Shown here in pieces: positions 25,506 through 35,869 of a stretch of 64,000 nt of DNA. Position 1 is the first letter of the stretch, and each line of letters starts with the position of its first letter. The notes under the pieces are model-generated. The model saw nothing but the letters and a program-made list of their open reading frames with translations, was not told where the DNA came from and did not search any database. Position numbers and translations under genes: made by a program. This DNA comes from Salinisphaera aquimarina (GTDB lineage: Bacteria; Pseudomonadota; Gammaproteobacteria; Nevskiales; Salinisphaeraceae), in assembly GCF_042643355.1 (NCBI RefSeq), contig NZ_JBHRSS010000008.1:372001-436000 (forward strand), written 5' to 3'.

Positions 25506-28028
25506 TCAAAGACTGTCCAGCAACTCGCGGGCCGTGCTGCGCTGTGCTTCGTTACCGTCGCCGAGGGCTTCTTCAAGCAGCTCGCGGGCGGCCTGCTGAT
25601 CTTCCATGTCGAGATACATGCGCGCCAGATCGATGCGTATATCCACGGCGTCCGCTTCGGCTTCACCCGCGCCGAAATCGCCATCGTCATCCGGCGACTC
25701 GTCGCCGAGGTCGAATTCGCTGGTATCGATCGGCGCGAATGCATGCGACTTGGGCGGTTCGGGTTCGATCGGCGGCCGCTGCCTGTCGTCCGGAAAATCC
25801 GATGTATCGAGCTCGAACGCCATGCCGGGTTCATCACCGCGGTCGTGCTGGCGCTCGCCGCCGCTGCTGACCTCCTGCGGCTGCCAGTTGTACTCACCGG
25901 CCTCAGCGGCGCCGGTATCCAGCGACAGCGTGTCGTCGTCCCCCGGCGCATCGACCTGATCGTCGCCGGTCACCGACACCGGCGCGACCACCGTGTCGTC
26001 GGCAAAGAAATCCTCGGCCGCCGGCTTGGCCGGCTCGTCCATGATCGACTCCAGATCTTCTTGCAGTACGTCGTCCGATGGCGCAGCCGGCGTCAGCGTG
26101 CTGGCCGCAGTTTCCGCCGGCGGCTGCGGCGTCGTCGCCGCATCACTCCGCGACCCGGAAGCCTGCGACGGCGTGGCCATGCGGCCGGCGGCCACAAAGC
26201 GCGGGTCGTGTGGCAACAGAATACGCCCCATGGCAGCCACCCCCGCCCAGCGCACGCCGTTGCCAGACAGCTGCGCATCGAAACGGGTCACGTTGTGCTC
26301 GAAAGCGGTAGCGTCCCCCGCCAGATAATCGCGCTCCAGCAGTTTGTCCTGCAGGCCCGCATCGGTCGGCGTCTGTGCCAGCCCGTTTTCCAGCGTGGTG
26401 CGCGCGCCGTCGAACAGGCCCAGCTTCATTTGCCGGTCCGCATCCTGGACACGCACCAGTGGAGCTACGCCGGCGACCGCCGCCGGCGCCGGACCGGCCG
26501 CTACACCCGGCGGCGTGTCGATCTCGTTATCCTGCGGCGCGGGCGCAGCTGCAGCCGGGGTGTGCGACACGTCGTCGGCCTCAGCGTCGTCGGGGTCGAA
26601 ATCCAGCTGTACCGTCTTGTACTGGCGACGGCGATTCCACAGCAATAGCAGCAGGAGCAACGCGGCTGCCGCGAGCAGCAACAACAGATTGAGCGGACGA
26701 AACAGCCCGGCCCCCGATCGGCCGACCACGTCGCGCTCGCCGGCCGATATCGGCAGTGCGGCGTCGTCATCGCCTACCGCGGGCGCCGCAGCGGCGGCCG
26801 TCGAATCCTGCGCTGTTGCCCCCGCAGACGGTTCGGCGGCCGTCGACACGGCGTCCGGCGATTGCGTCATCGCGCTGTCAGCGGTCGCACCCTCGCCCAT
26901 CGCCGCATCCACAGGCGGTGCCGGTTCGGGGTCTGCTGCTTGCGGAGCCGCGCCGGCGACCGGACCCTGGGCGGCCGACGGCACCGTCTCGGCGGCCTGC
27001 GCTGACGATATCGGCGACGAGGACGGCGCTGTCGTCGCACTGAAATCGGGCTCGACCAGGCGGCCGAAGAACGCGCCATTGGCGGCACGCGTGGTGTCTG
27101 ACGCGAGCCGTGGCGGCTCCAGTCGAAGCCGGGCCTGGGTCATGGCCGGCGGCTGGGTCGCATCTGCCGCCGTTGTCTTGCCAGTCGATTGCGCCGTATC
27201 TGCCGTGCGCGTTGAGGGCGGCGTCGCCGATCTGCGGTTCTCTGCGATCTGGGCGCGCGCTTCGCTCTCGCCGATGGCGGTGATGCTCTCTACCGGCGGT
27301 ATCGACAGCATGGCGCCGCGCAGCAGCACATTCATGTTGCCGCCGAACGCCTGCGGATTGTCGCGAAAGATAGCGACCTGCATCTGATCCTGGGTCGTGC
27401 CCGGGCGCCGCGTTTGCGTGGCAACGCTGAACAACGTGTCACCCCGGGCAACCGGTCCGTAGGTATCGGCCGTGGTGGCAGACGGAGCAGGCACCGCGGC
27501 TCGTGGAGCCGTGGCCCGGCGAGGCGCCGGCGATGCTGGGGCCGTGCGCCGTGGCGCGCTTGGCGCCGTCGCGGGCGTTGGTGTGGGCGTGGCAGCGACT
27601 CTCGGCGACCGCGTCGGCGGATCCAGCAGCACCGTGTACTCGCGCAATGCCTTGCCTTCGCTGGAATTGGCTTCGATGAGAAAACGCAGGAACGGTTCAC
27701 GCACGGGACGCCGTGTCGTCAGCCGGACCGTCATGTTGTTCGATCCCGAGACCTGGGCGGTATCGACGCGCAGTTCGTCGTCGAGCGAGGTGCGCTCGAT
27801 GCCAAACCGCTTGAACATGTCGGGGCTGGCCACGCCCACCGACAGCGAACTCTGTTCGGCATCCGAAAGAGAGACCAGCGTCAGGGTCGCGTCGAGCGGT
27901 TCGTTGAGCGACGAATTCACCCGGATTTCCCCGAAACCGAGCGCGAACGCGCCACCCGCATGGCAAAGCAGCCAGACGAGGCCGGCCGCAGCAATACATC
28001 GCTTATTACGCAACTTGGTATCGAACAC
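25506..28028 (-). CDS. fimV: FimV-like pilus/polarity protein
   Basis: About 840 residues from the GTG at 28028; a TTG five codons in is an alternative and the start is uncertain. It has a signal peptide (AAAGLVWLLCHAGGAFA) and the FimV N-terminal domain LGFGEIRVNSSLNEPLDA. A LysM-like peptidoglycan-binding region lies at about residues 190-243 (VARGDTLFSVA...). A long Ala/Pro/Thr linker and one transmembrane helix at about 446-466 (LLLLAAAALLLLLLLW) precede an acidic cytoplasmic part. It closes with the FimV C-terminal TPR-like domain IRIDLARMYLDMEDQQAARELL. In Pseudomonas FimV sits at the pole and supports type IV pilus assembly and cAMP signalling. The asd-fimV-truA position is conserved. 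Confidence 0.9.
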   Translation of the reverse strand: MFDTKLRNKRCIAAAGLVWLLCHAGGAFALGFGEIRVNSSLNEPLDATLTLVSLSDAEQSSLSVGVASPDMFKRFGIERTSLDDELRVDTAQVSGSNNMTVRLTTRRPVREPFLRFLIEANSSEGKALREYTVLLDPPTRSPRVAATPTPTPATAPSAPRRTAPASPAPRRATAPRAAVPAPSATTADTYGPVARGDTLFSVATQTRRPGTTQDQMQVAIFRDNPQAFGGNMNVLLRGAMLSIPPVESITAIGESEARAQIAENRRSATPPSTRTADTAQSTGKTTAADATQPPAMTQARLRLEPPRLASDTTRAANGAFFGRLVEPDFSATTAPSSSPISSAQAAETVPSAAQGPVAGAAPQAADPEPAPPVDAAMGEGATADSAMTQSPDAVSTAAEPSAGATAQDSTAAAAAPAVGDDDAALPISAGERDVVGRSGAGLFRPLNLLLLLAAAALLLLLLLWNRRRQYKTVQLDFDPDDAEADDVSHTPAAAAPAPQDNEIDTPPGVAAGPAPAAVAGVAPLVRVQDADRQMKLGLFDGARTTLENGLAQTPTDAGLQDKLLERDYLAGDATAFEHNVTRFDAQLSGNGVRWAGVAAMGRILLPHDPRFVAAGRMATPSQASGSRSDAATTPQPPAETAASTLTPAAPSDDVLQEDLESIMDEPAKPAAEDFFADDTVVAPVSVTGDDQVDAPGDDDTLSLDTGAAEAGEYNWQPQEVSSGGERQHDRGDEPGMAFELDTSDFPDDRQRPPIEPEPPKSHAFAPIDTSEFDLGDESPDDDGDFGAGEAEADAVDIRIDLARMYLDMEDQQAARELLEEALGDGNEAQRSTARELLDSL

Positions 28029-28208
28029 AGTCCCTGCGTATCCCCTGGAAATTTGATGCGCCCTGTCCGGCCGCCCCAACTACATCGGCCGGATGCGGCT
28101 TGAGCAAAGCCGCGAGCGCAAAAAACACTCGAAATGCAAAACGTATTTCCATAATGCTAGCACCGTTTGCGCTTTCCGCACGTCCCCGGTGGTGCGCTCC
28201 GATCAAGG

Positions 28209-29234
28209 CTAGATATATGAAGCGATGAGTATTTCCGCGATCTGCACGCTGTTGAGCGCCGCCCCCTTGCGCACGTTATCGGCCACGACCCACAAATCCA
28301 GCCCTTTGGCGTGCGATAGATCCTCGCGGATACGAGAGATGAACACATTGTCGTCGTTGGCGGCTTCGGTGACAGCCGTGGCATAGCCGCCGGACTCCCG
28401 GCTATCGAGCACCTTGACGCCAGGCGCCGCCGCAAGCAGTTCGACCGCTTTGGCTCGCGATACCTTGTCTCGCGTTTCGATATGCAGAGCCTGGGAATCA
28501 CCGAAGAACACCGGCACGCGCACTGCGGTCGGGTTGACGCGGATGCCCGGGTCGCCGAGTACTCGAGCCGTTTCCCACACCAGCATCATTTCCTCGCGGG
28601 TATAGCCATTGTCCATGGCATCGCCGATCTGCGGGATCGCGTTGAACGCGATCTGCTTGGCATAGGCGACAGGCCGGGTAATCGCCTTGCCGTTGAGCAA
28701 GCGTGCGGTCTGATCGGCAAGCTCGCGGATCGCGTCGGTGCCGGAACCGGACACTGCCTGATAGGTCGCCACATTGATCCGCTCGATGCCCGCGAAATCA
28801 TGGATCGGCTTGAGCGCGACCAGCATCTGGATGGTGGAGCAGTCGGGATTGGCGATTATCCCCCGCGACCGATAATCGGCGATACGTTCCGGGTTGACCT
28901 CGGGCACGACCAGCGGCACATCGTCCGTATCACGGAAGAACGGGCTGTTGTCGATGACCACGCAACCGGCCGCGGCCGCCTTCGGCGCATACGCTTCGGC
29001 CAGTTCGCTACTGCCGGCAAACAGGCCGATTTGCACCGTGGTGAAATCGAAATCAGCCAGATTGCCGATCCTCACGTGGCTGTTTCGGAATTCGATTCTC
29101 TTGCCGGTAGCGCCTTCGCCAGCCAGCGGATAAATCTTGCCGACCGGGAAGTCGCGCTGCGCGAGAATTTCCAGCATCGCTTCGCCGACGGGGCCTGTCG
29201 GCCCTACCACCGCTACATCGTATGTCTTGGGCAC
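28209..29234 (-). CDS. asd: Aspartate-semialdehyde dehydrogenase
   Basis: A 341-residue NADPH enzyme that makes aspartate semialdehyde for lysine, threonine, methionine and diaminopimelate. The nucleotide loop reads GPTGPVG, where GATGxVG is more common. The catalytic Cys132 is in ANPDCSTIQM, and AYQAVSGSGTDAI and the His-containing RVPVFFGDSQALHI follow. It begins 21 bases after leuB, so asd is in the leu transcript. The 180 bases between it and fimV hold AT-rich sequence and a possible 48-codon reading frame, neither convincing. Confidence 0.96.
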   Translation of the reverse strand: MPKTYDVAVVGPTGPVGEAMLEILAQRDFPVGKIYPLAGEGATGKRIEFRNSHVRIGNLADFDFTTVQIGLFAGSSELAEAYAPKAAAAGCVVIDNSPFFRDTDDVPLVVPEVNPERIADYRSRGIIANPDCSTIQMLVALKPIHDFAGIERINVATYQAVSGSGTDAIRELADQTARLLNGKAITRPVAYAKQIAFNAIPQIGDAMDNGYTREEMMLVWETARVLGDPGIRVNPTAVRVPVFFGDSQALHIETRDKVSRAKAVELLAAAPGVKVLDSRESGGYATAVTEAANDDNVFISRIREDLSHAKGLDLWVVADNVRKGAALNSVQIAEILIASYI

Positions 29235-29255
29235 GCTATCCCCGGTTGTTGAGGC

Positions 29256-30332
29256 CTAGCGTAGCATGTCGACGATCGCGCCCCCCATCTCCTGGGTACT
29301 CGCGATCTGGGTTTCGTCGTCGACGATATCGCGCGTACGCAGTCCACGATCCAGGGCATAACCGACGGCGTTTTCCACCTTGTCGGCAAGGTCCGCGCGG
29401 TCCAGCGTGTACCGCAACATCATGGCGACCGACAGGATGATCGCCAGCGGATTGGCCACGTCCTGACCGGCGATATCCGGCGCGCTGCCGTGTACGGGTT
29501 CGTAGAGCCCCTTGCCGTTAGCATCCATCGAGGCCGACGGCAGCATGCCGATCGATCCGGTCAGCATGGCCGCCGCATCGGAGAGGATATCGCCGAACAG
29601 ATTGCCGGTGACCACGGTGTCGAACTGCTTGGGCGCACGCACCAGCTGCATTGCGGCGTTGTCGACGTACATATGGGTGAGTTCGACGTCGGTGTAGTCG
29701 CTCGACAGCTCGTTCATCACGTCACGCCATAGCTGCGATACATCGAGCACGTTGGCCTTGTCGACGCTGCATAGCCGACCGCCGCGGGCGCGCGCGATAT
29801 CGAAGGCGGCGCGGCCGATACGTTCGATCTCGGCCTCGTCGTAGCGCATGGTGTTGAAGGCTTCGCGCCGTCCGTTGGCGTTCGTGTGCATGCCAGAGGG
29901 CTTGCCGAAGTAGATGCCGCCGGTGAGTTCACGCACGATCATGATATCCAGCCCGGCGACGATATCCCGCTTGAGCGCGGACACGTGCGCCAGCTGCGGA
30001 TACAGGATTGCCGGCCGCAGGTTGGCGAACAGGCCGAGTTCGGCGCGTAGACGCAGCAGACCGGATTCCGGGCGCTTGTCCCGCGGCTGACTGTCCCAGG
30101 CCGGGCCACCGATGGCACCGAACAGCACCGCGTCGGCGGCGCGCGCCGCCGCCAGCGACGACTCGGGCAGCGGGTCGCCTTCGGCGTCGATGGCGGCACC
30201 ACCGACAAGCGCCTCGTCCAGTTCGATATCCAGGCCATGGTCGCTGGCGAGCGCCTCGAGCACGCGTACGGCTTCACGACAGATTTCCGGGCCGACTCCG
30301 TCGCCCGGCATGACCAGGATTTTTGCGCTCAT
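29256..30332 (-). CDS. leuB: 3-isopropylmalate dehydrogenase
   Basis: A 358-residue NAD-dependent oxidative decarboxylase of leucine synthesis. Motifs are LVMPGDGVGPEI, GAIGGPAWDS, RPESGLLRLR, MIVRELTGGIYFG and VDKANVLDVSQLWR, then the family signature VTGNLFGDILSDAAAMLTGSIGMLPSAS. NAD specificity is suggested by EPVHGSAPDIAGQDVANPLA. It follows leuD by 48 bases. Confidence 0.97.
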   Translation of the reverse strand: MSAKILVMPGDGVGPEICREAVRVLEALASDHGLDIELDEALVGGAAIDAEGDPLPESSLAAARAADAVLFGAIGGPAWDSQPRDKRPESGLLRLRAELGLFANLRPAILYPQLAHVSALKRDIVAGLDIMIVRELTGGIYFGKPSGMHTNANGRREAFNTMRYDEAEIERIGRAAFDIARARGGRLCSVDKANVLDVSQLWRDVMNELSSDYTDVELTHMYVDNAAMQLVRAPKQFDTVVTGNLFGDILSDAAAMLTGSIGMLPSASMDANGKGLYEPVHGSAPDIAGQDVANPLAIILSVAMMLRYTLDRADLADKVENAVGYALDRGLRTRDIVDDETQIASTQEMGGAIVDMLR

Positions 30333-30380
30333 GGGTTCCCCTTGTTTGATTCGAACTTTGTGCAGACGTTTATTTTGACG

Positions 30381-31025
30381 TTATAGATCACGGAAAAGCC
30401 ACGGCTTTTCCTGCGCGCGCCTGGCTTCGAAGGCGCGAATGGCATCCGCATGCTGCAGCGTCAGCGCGATATCGTCCAGACCCTCGAGCATGTTCTTGCG
30501 CCGATGTTCATCCAGATCGAACGCATACGCGCGTCCGTCAACGAGCGCGATCCGCTTTTCGACCAGATCGACACGCGCGGTCAAGCCTCGCTCGGCTTCG
30601 GCTGCGGCGAACAGCTCGTCAATATTTTTACTTTCCAGAACAATCGGTAACACGCCATTCTTGAAGCAGTTGTTATAGAAAATATCGGCAAAGCTCGGGG
30701 CAATCACGCAGCGAAAGCCGAAATCGTCCAAGGCCCACACCGCGTGCTCTCGCGACGAACCGCAGCCGAAGTTCTCACGCGCAAGCAGGATACTGGCGTT
30801 GCGATAGGGTTCGGTATTGAGGATGAAATCCGGATTCTCGCGGCGCGTGGCGATATCGGTATCGAGCGTGCCTTCGTCCAGATAACGCCAGTCGTCGAAC
30901 AGATGCGGACCGAAACCGGTGCGCCGGATCGACTTCAGGAACTGCTTCGGGATGATGGCGTCGGTATCGACATTGGCCCGGTCCAGCGGCGCGACGATAC
31001 CGTCGTGAATAGTGAATGCCTGCAT
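30381..31025 (-). CDS. leuD: 3-isopropylmalate dehydratase, small subunit
   Basis: The 214-residue swivelling domain that completes the LeuC active site. The start at 31025 (MQAFTIHDG) has AAGGGA upstream and matches the family. Motifs are DRANVDTDAIIPKQFL, ENFGCGSSREHAVWAL and IAPSFADIFYNNCFKNGVLPI. It is separated from leuC by a methyltransferase gene and begins 25 bases after that gene's stop. Confidence 0.96.
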   Translation of the reverse strand: MQAFTIHDGIVAPLDRANVDTDAIIPKQFLKSIRRTGFGPHLFDDWRYLDEGTLDTDIATRRENPDFILNTEPYRNASILLARENFGCGSSREHAVWALDDFGFRCVIAPSFADIFYNNCFKNGVLPIVLESKNIDELFAAAEAERGLTARVDLVEKRIALVDGRAYAFDLDEHRRKNMLEGLDDIALTLQHADAIRAFEARRAQEKPWLFRDL

Positions 31026-31050
31026 GAGTGTGATTTCCCTTCTGTAGGTA

Positions 31051-31853
31051 TTAAGCGGGCTTGATGGCCGCGAAGCGCAGTCGCACGTACGGTGCGGTCC
31101 AGCGCCCGTCCGCATCCTGCATAAGCGGCACGAGCCGCTCGCGTACCGCGGCCACGTACTCGGCGCGTGGCGCACCGGCGGCAAAGGCCTGCACAAACGG
31201 CCGCGCGAGCGTCTCGAGCCAGTCGCTCATATCGCCCGGCAGCGGTGTCGGCCGGGCGAACAATTCTTCACGCGCTATCGAGAATCCTGCGCTACGCAAT
31301 TGCTTCATATATGTTTCTTTCTCCGGAAAGAACCAGGGGTCCAGTTCATCCGGATGCTGTCCGCGCACCTCGGCCTCGGCTCGAAGCGCGTCGCGTATCG
31401 GGGCACAGTTACCCGCGCCGCCGAACTCGACCACGAAACGGCCGCCCGGCGCCAGGCAGGCGAACACGCCGTCGATCACGGCCTGCGGGTCACGGTGCAT
31501 CCAGTGCAGCGCGGCGTTCGAGAACACCGCATCGAAAGGACCCGCCAGACGCGGATTGTCGCCGAGCCGCTGACCATCGGCGAGGACCGCGTCCAGGCCG
31601 CGGCCGCGCGCGGCGGCTACGAAATCCGGGCTGCTGTCGGCGGCCACGACAACAGCACCCCGGCCGGTGAGCGATAGCGTGAGTTCGCCGTCCCCACAGC
31701 CCAGGTCGAGAATACGCTCGCCCGGCTGCGGGTCGAGCCAGTCGATCAGCGACGCGGCCATATCGGCGACAAAGCGCGCGTTGCGGCCGTAGGCGTCCGC
31801 GTTCCAGCCGCCCGCGGTCTCGCCGCTCGTGCGGGCCTCGTTCTCCTGCGTAT

Positions 31854-31857
<4 letters not shown>
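31051..31857 (-). CDS. SAM-dependent methyltransferase, trans-aconitate methyltransferase-like
   Basis: A 268-residue class I methyltransferase. The GTG start overlaps the leuC stop as GTGA. SAM-binding motif I is ILDLGCGDGELTLSL, followed by VVAADSSPDFV and the post-motif SNAALHWMHRDP characteristic of the Tam-like group. Then come LAPGGRFVVEFGGAGN and the conserved W in DELDPWFFPEKETY. Lying inside the leu operon, its substrate could be trans-aconitate or an isopropylmalate-type acid; a yeast relative, Tmt1, methylates both. That is inference from context. A methyltransferase also occurs in the Pseudomonas leu cluster, but after leuD. Confidence 0.82.
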
Positions 31858-33263
<1,406 letters not shown>

Positions 33264-33333
33264 GCTCCGCTCCTGTGCCGGGAAAGTGGAAGATAGACTA
33301 GAGCGCCCAGGCAAATTACTCAAATGAATCTTT

Positions 33334-33352
33334 TGGATATAATCAATATCCA
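33334..33352. promoter_or_regulatory. LysR-type operator candidate between leuC and the LysR gene
   Basis: Perfect 7-base arms TGGATAT and ATATCCA around AATCA, in an AT-rich stretch of an otherwise GC-rich region. It contains the T-N11-A pattern of LysR-family sites. TATAAT at 33338-33343 inside it could be the -10 of the LysR gene, 27 bases before its ATG, which would allow autorepression. The leuC start is 71 bases away on the other side. Confidence 0.55.
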
Positions 33353-33369
33353 TTTGGAATGATTTATCC

Positions 33370-34251
33370 ATGCAAACCGAAGCCATTCGAGCCTTTGTCG
33401 CGGTCTGTGATCTGGGCTCGTTCCAGTCCGCAGCCGACGCCCTGCATCTGAGCCAGCCGGCGGTGAGCAAGCGCCTGGCCAACCTGGAGAGCCGGCTCGG
33501 GCACGCGCTGTTCGATCGTGTGGGCCGCGGCGTCGCGCTGACCGAAGCCGGTCGCGCCTATCTGCCGCATGCGCGCGAAATGCTCGCTGTACTCCAGGAC
33601 GGCGAGCGAGCGTTGGACAATCTGGGCGGGCACGTCGCCGGCCCGCTGCGGCTGGCGTTGTCGCATCACGTCGGGCTGCACCGCATGCCGGATATTCTGC
33701 GTGCGTACGTCCAGCGCTATCCGGACGTGGCGCCCGAAATCGTTTTCGAAGACTCGGAAGCGGCCTGTCGCAGCGTTGTCAACGGCGACCGCGAACTCGC
33801 AGTGATCACCCTGCCCACTCCGGCCCACCCGATTCTGCTCGAAGAGGATATCTGGGCCGACCCGATGAGCGTGTTCGTCAGCCGCTCACATGCGCTGGCC
33901 ACCGGCGCCGCGCTCGAGCCCGCCGCGCTGGCGAACCACCCGGCCGTGCTGCCCCCCACCGAGAGTTATACCTACGCCATCATCCGTGCCGCCCTGGCCA
34001 GTCATGGCGTCACGATTGCTCCTCGGATGACGAGTCATTATCTGGAAACACTGGGCATGCTGGCCGGCGCCGGCATGGGCTGGACGGTATTGCCGTCATC
34101 CATGCGGCAGGACGATCTGGTGCGACTGGAGATCAAGGGTTTGTCGATAGGCCGCCGTCTCGGGGCGATTCGGCATCCGCAGCGCAGCCTGTCGAATGCG
34201 GCCGGCGCGATGCTGGCGATGCTCGAGCAGGCGCGGGACAAGGCGCGCTGA
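33370..34251 (+). CDS. LysR-family regulator divergent from leuC
   Basis: A 293-residue LysR-type transcription factor. The winged helix is at residues 1-60: FVAVCDLGSFQSAADALHLSQPAVSKRLANLE. The linker helix is followed by two effector-binding lobes (about 88-290), with the pattern LRLALSHHVGLHRMPDILRAY. It points away from leuC with 106 bases between the starts and a palindrome there, so it most likely controls the leu operon and itself, perhaps with an isopropylmalate-type effector. The effector is inference only. Confidence 0.88.
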   Translation: MQTEAIRAFVAVCDLGSFQSAADALHLSQPAVSKRLANLESRLGHALFDRVGRGVALTEAGRAYLPHAREMLAVLQDGERALDNLGGHVAGPLRLALSHHVGLHRMPDILRAYVQRYPDVAPEIVFEDSEAACRSVVNGDRELAVITLPTPAHPILLEEDIWADPMSVFVSRSHALATGAALEPAALANHPAVLPPTESYTYAIIRAALASHGVTIAPRMTSHYLETLGMLAGAGMGWTVLPSSMRQDDLVRLEIKGLSIGRRLGAIRHPQRSLSNAAGAMLAMLEQARDKAR

Positions 34252-34279
34252 GCGAAAGGCGTGGGCTTGGGCGAAGTAC

Positions 34280-35794
34280 TTAGCTTTCGCGCACGATGCG
34301 CCAGCCGCCATCCTCGTGGATCAGGGTCACGCGTTTACGTTCCCGGTCCTCGTGGCTGTCGGACTGGTAATGCTGGTTGAAGCTTGCCTGGGCACGATCG
34401 TCGCCGAGCAGGCTGATCTGGACGTCGCTGAGATCGATACGAATCCAGTTCGGGCTCTTCAACGCAGACTTTCGTTCACGCACCCAGTCGGTGCGTGACT
34501 CCCCTTCGCGCGGGCGATAGTTGTCGCTGTAGGCGTTCATATACGCCTGCATGTTCTGGTTCGACCACGCCTGGGCCCAGCCCTGCAAGGCATCGCGTAC
34601 CGCCTGGCGGGCCGCCTGCGTTTCGCTGGCGGCCTGCAGTTCGGCAGGTGCCGAGCGAAGGCCGGCGGGCGTCGCGTTGTCAGCCGTCGAGTCGCTCGCA
34701 GCGTCGTCGAGCGACGATGACGGCTGCCCCGCTTGCTCCGTCGACGCGGCGGCCGGCGCCGATGCCTGCGGCTGAGCCGCGACCGTGAAGTCGATATCGT
34801 CGGCGCTGCCCTCACGCAGGATCTGCCAGCCGTCGGCGCCCTCGCCCATCAGCAACGCCTTGTGTTCCCGGTCCTGATAGGTGTTGGAGCGATACCGCTG
34901 GCTAAAGCGCAGCAGCGCCTGTTCGCCCCGCCGCGTGACCTGGACATCGCTGATGGTGACCTCGATTCGGGACGGCGCGCTCACCCGCTGACGACGCTGG
35001 GCGGCCCATGCCGAGCGCGACGCGCCGTCGTCCGGCACGAAAGCATCGCTATACATGGCCAGATACGCGCCCACGTCCTGATCCGACCATGCCTGCGACC
35101 AGGTCTGCAACGCCGCCTGTGGCGTACTGGTGTCGACCATGGCCTGACCCTGCGCGCCGCGGGTAACGTTGGGTACCGGCGGTGGCGTCGATGCACCGCT
35201 CGAGGCCTGAGCGCTCGCTGTCTGCGCCCCACCCTGAGCATTGCCTTGATCACTTCCCTGATCACTCCCCTGGCCACTGCCGATGAACGCAGCCAGCTGC
35301 TGGCTCTTGGCCCGGGCCAGGGCGTTGTCGGATTCCAGCTCGCCGGCACGGCTATAGGCGTTGCGCGCCAGCGCGACATAGATATCGCCGAGGTTCTCCT
35401 GTGCCGGCCCATGCTGCGGGTCGATCCGGGTCGCCTGCTGCAGGGCATCGCGGGCGCCGGTCAGATCTCCGTCGCGGGCCCGCAGTACACCGAGATTGTT
35501 CCACGCCTCGGCCATGTCCGGCTGATCCTCGACCAGCGCGTTGAACACTTTCAGGGCGCTATCGGTATCGCCACTGCGTGCGAACGCCAGCCCCTTGAGA
35601 AAACGCGCCTCTTCATTCTTCGGCGATTTCTCGAGCACCTGGTCGAGATCGGTGATTGCATCGCTGTAGTTGCCCGCGGCCAGCGCGTCGCGCGCCGAGC
35701 CCAGATCGGCCTGGGCGATACCGATCGTCAGTGCAGCGACTGCCAGCGCCAGGGTCGTCTTTGCCGCGACCCTGCTAATACTCAAGCCTGCCAT
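34280..35794 (-). CDS. Secreted TPR protein with two NTF2-like domains
   Basis: 504 residues from the ATG at 35794, which has GGGGGA upstream. A signal peptide ends about Ala29 (TIGIAQA). TPR-like repeats cover about 30-165. A Gly/Gln/Ser low-complexity stretch at about 172-200 includes tandem GSDQ. Two related domains follow at about 225-330 and 397-504, joined by an Ala/Ser-rich linker. Both contain W-x2-AWS-(D/N)Q-(D/N)-x3-Y-x3-YSD, then a strand ending near W(Q/R)I(L/V)RE. They look like the Cds6/SnoaL-type NTF2 domains found beside L,D-transpeptidases, so a periplasmic envelope role is likely. The enzyme partner is not in the window. Confidence 0.75.
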   Translation of the reverse strand: MAGLSISRVAAKTTLALAVAALTIGIAQADLGSARDALAAGNYSDAITDLDQVLEKSPKNEEARFLKGLAFARSGDTDSALKVFNALVEDQPDMAEAWNNLGVLRARDGDLTGARDALQQATRIDPQHGPAQENLGDIYVALARNAYSRAGELESDNALARAKSQQLAAFIGSGQGSDQGSDQGNAQGGAQTASAQASSGASTPPPVPNVTRGAQGQAMVDTSTPQAALQTWSQAWSDQDVGAYLAMYSDAFVPDDGASRSAWAAQRRQRVSAPSRIEVTISDVQVTRRGEQALLRFSQRYRSNTYQDREHKALLMGEGADGWQILREGSADDIDFTVAAQPQASAPAAASTEQAGQPSSSLDDAASDSTADNATPAGLRSAPAELQAASETQAARQAVRDALQGWAQAWSNQNMQAYMNAYSDNYRPREGESRTDWVRERKSALKSPNWIRIDLSDVQISLLGDDRAQASFNQHYQSDSHEDRERKRVTLIHEDGGWRIVRES

Positions 35795-35869
35795 CAATGT
35801 ATCCCCCAACTGGAAATAATTCCCAAGCATACTAACGTCACCCGCAGCCCATTGGCGACTACGAGCTGT

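Noticed and set aside
28006..28206. A possible 48-codon reading frame (MEIRFAFRVFF...) ending at the fimV start
   Set aside because: It begins at a plausible ATG and ends next to the fimV start, but there is no clear ribosome site and no family resemblance. It may be leader sequence, so I left it out.
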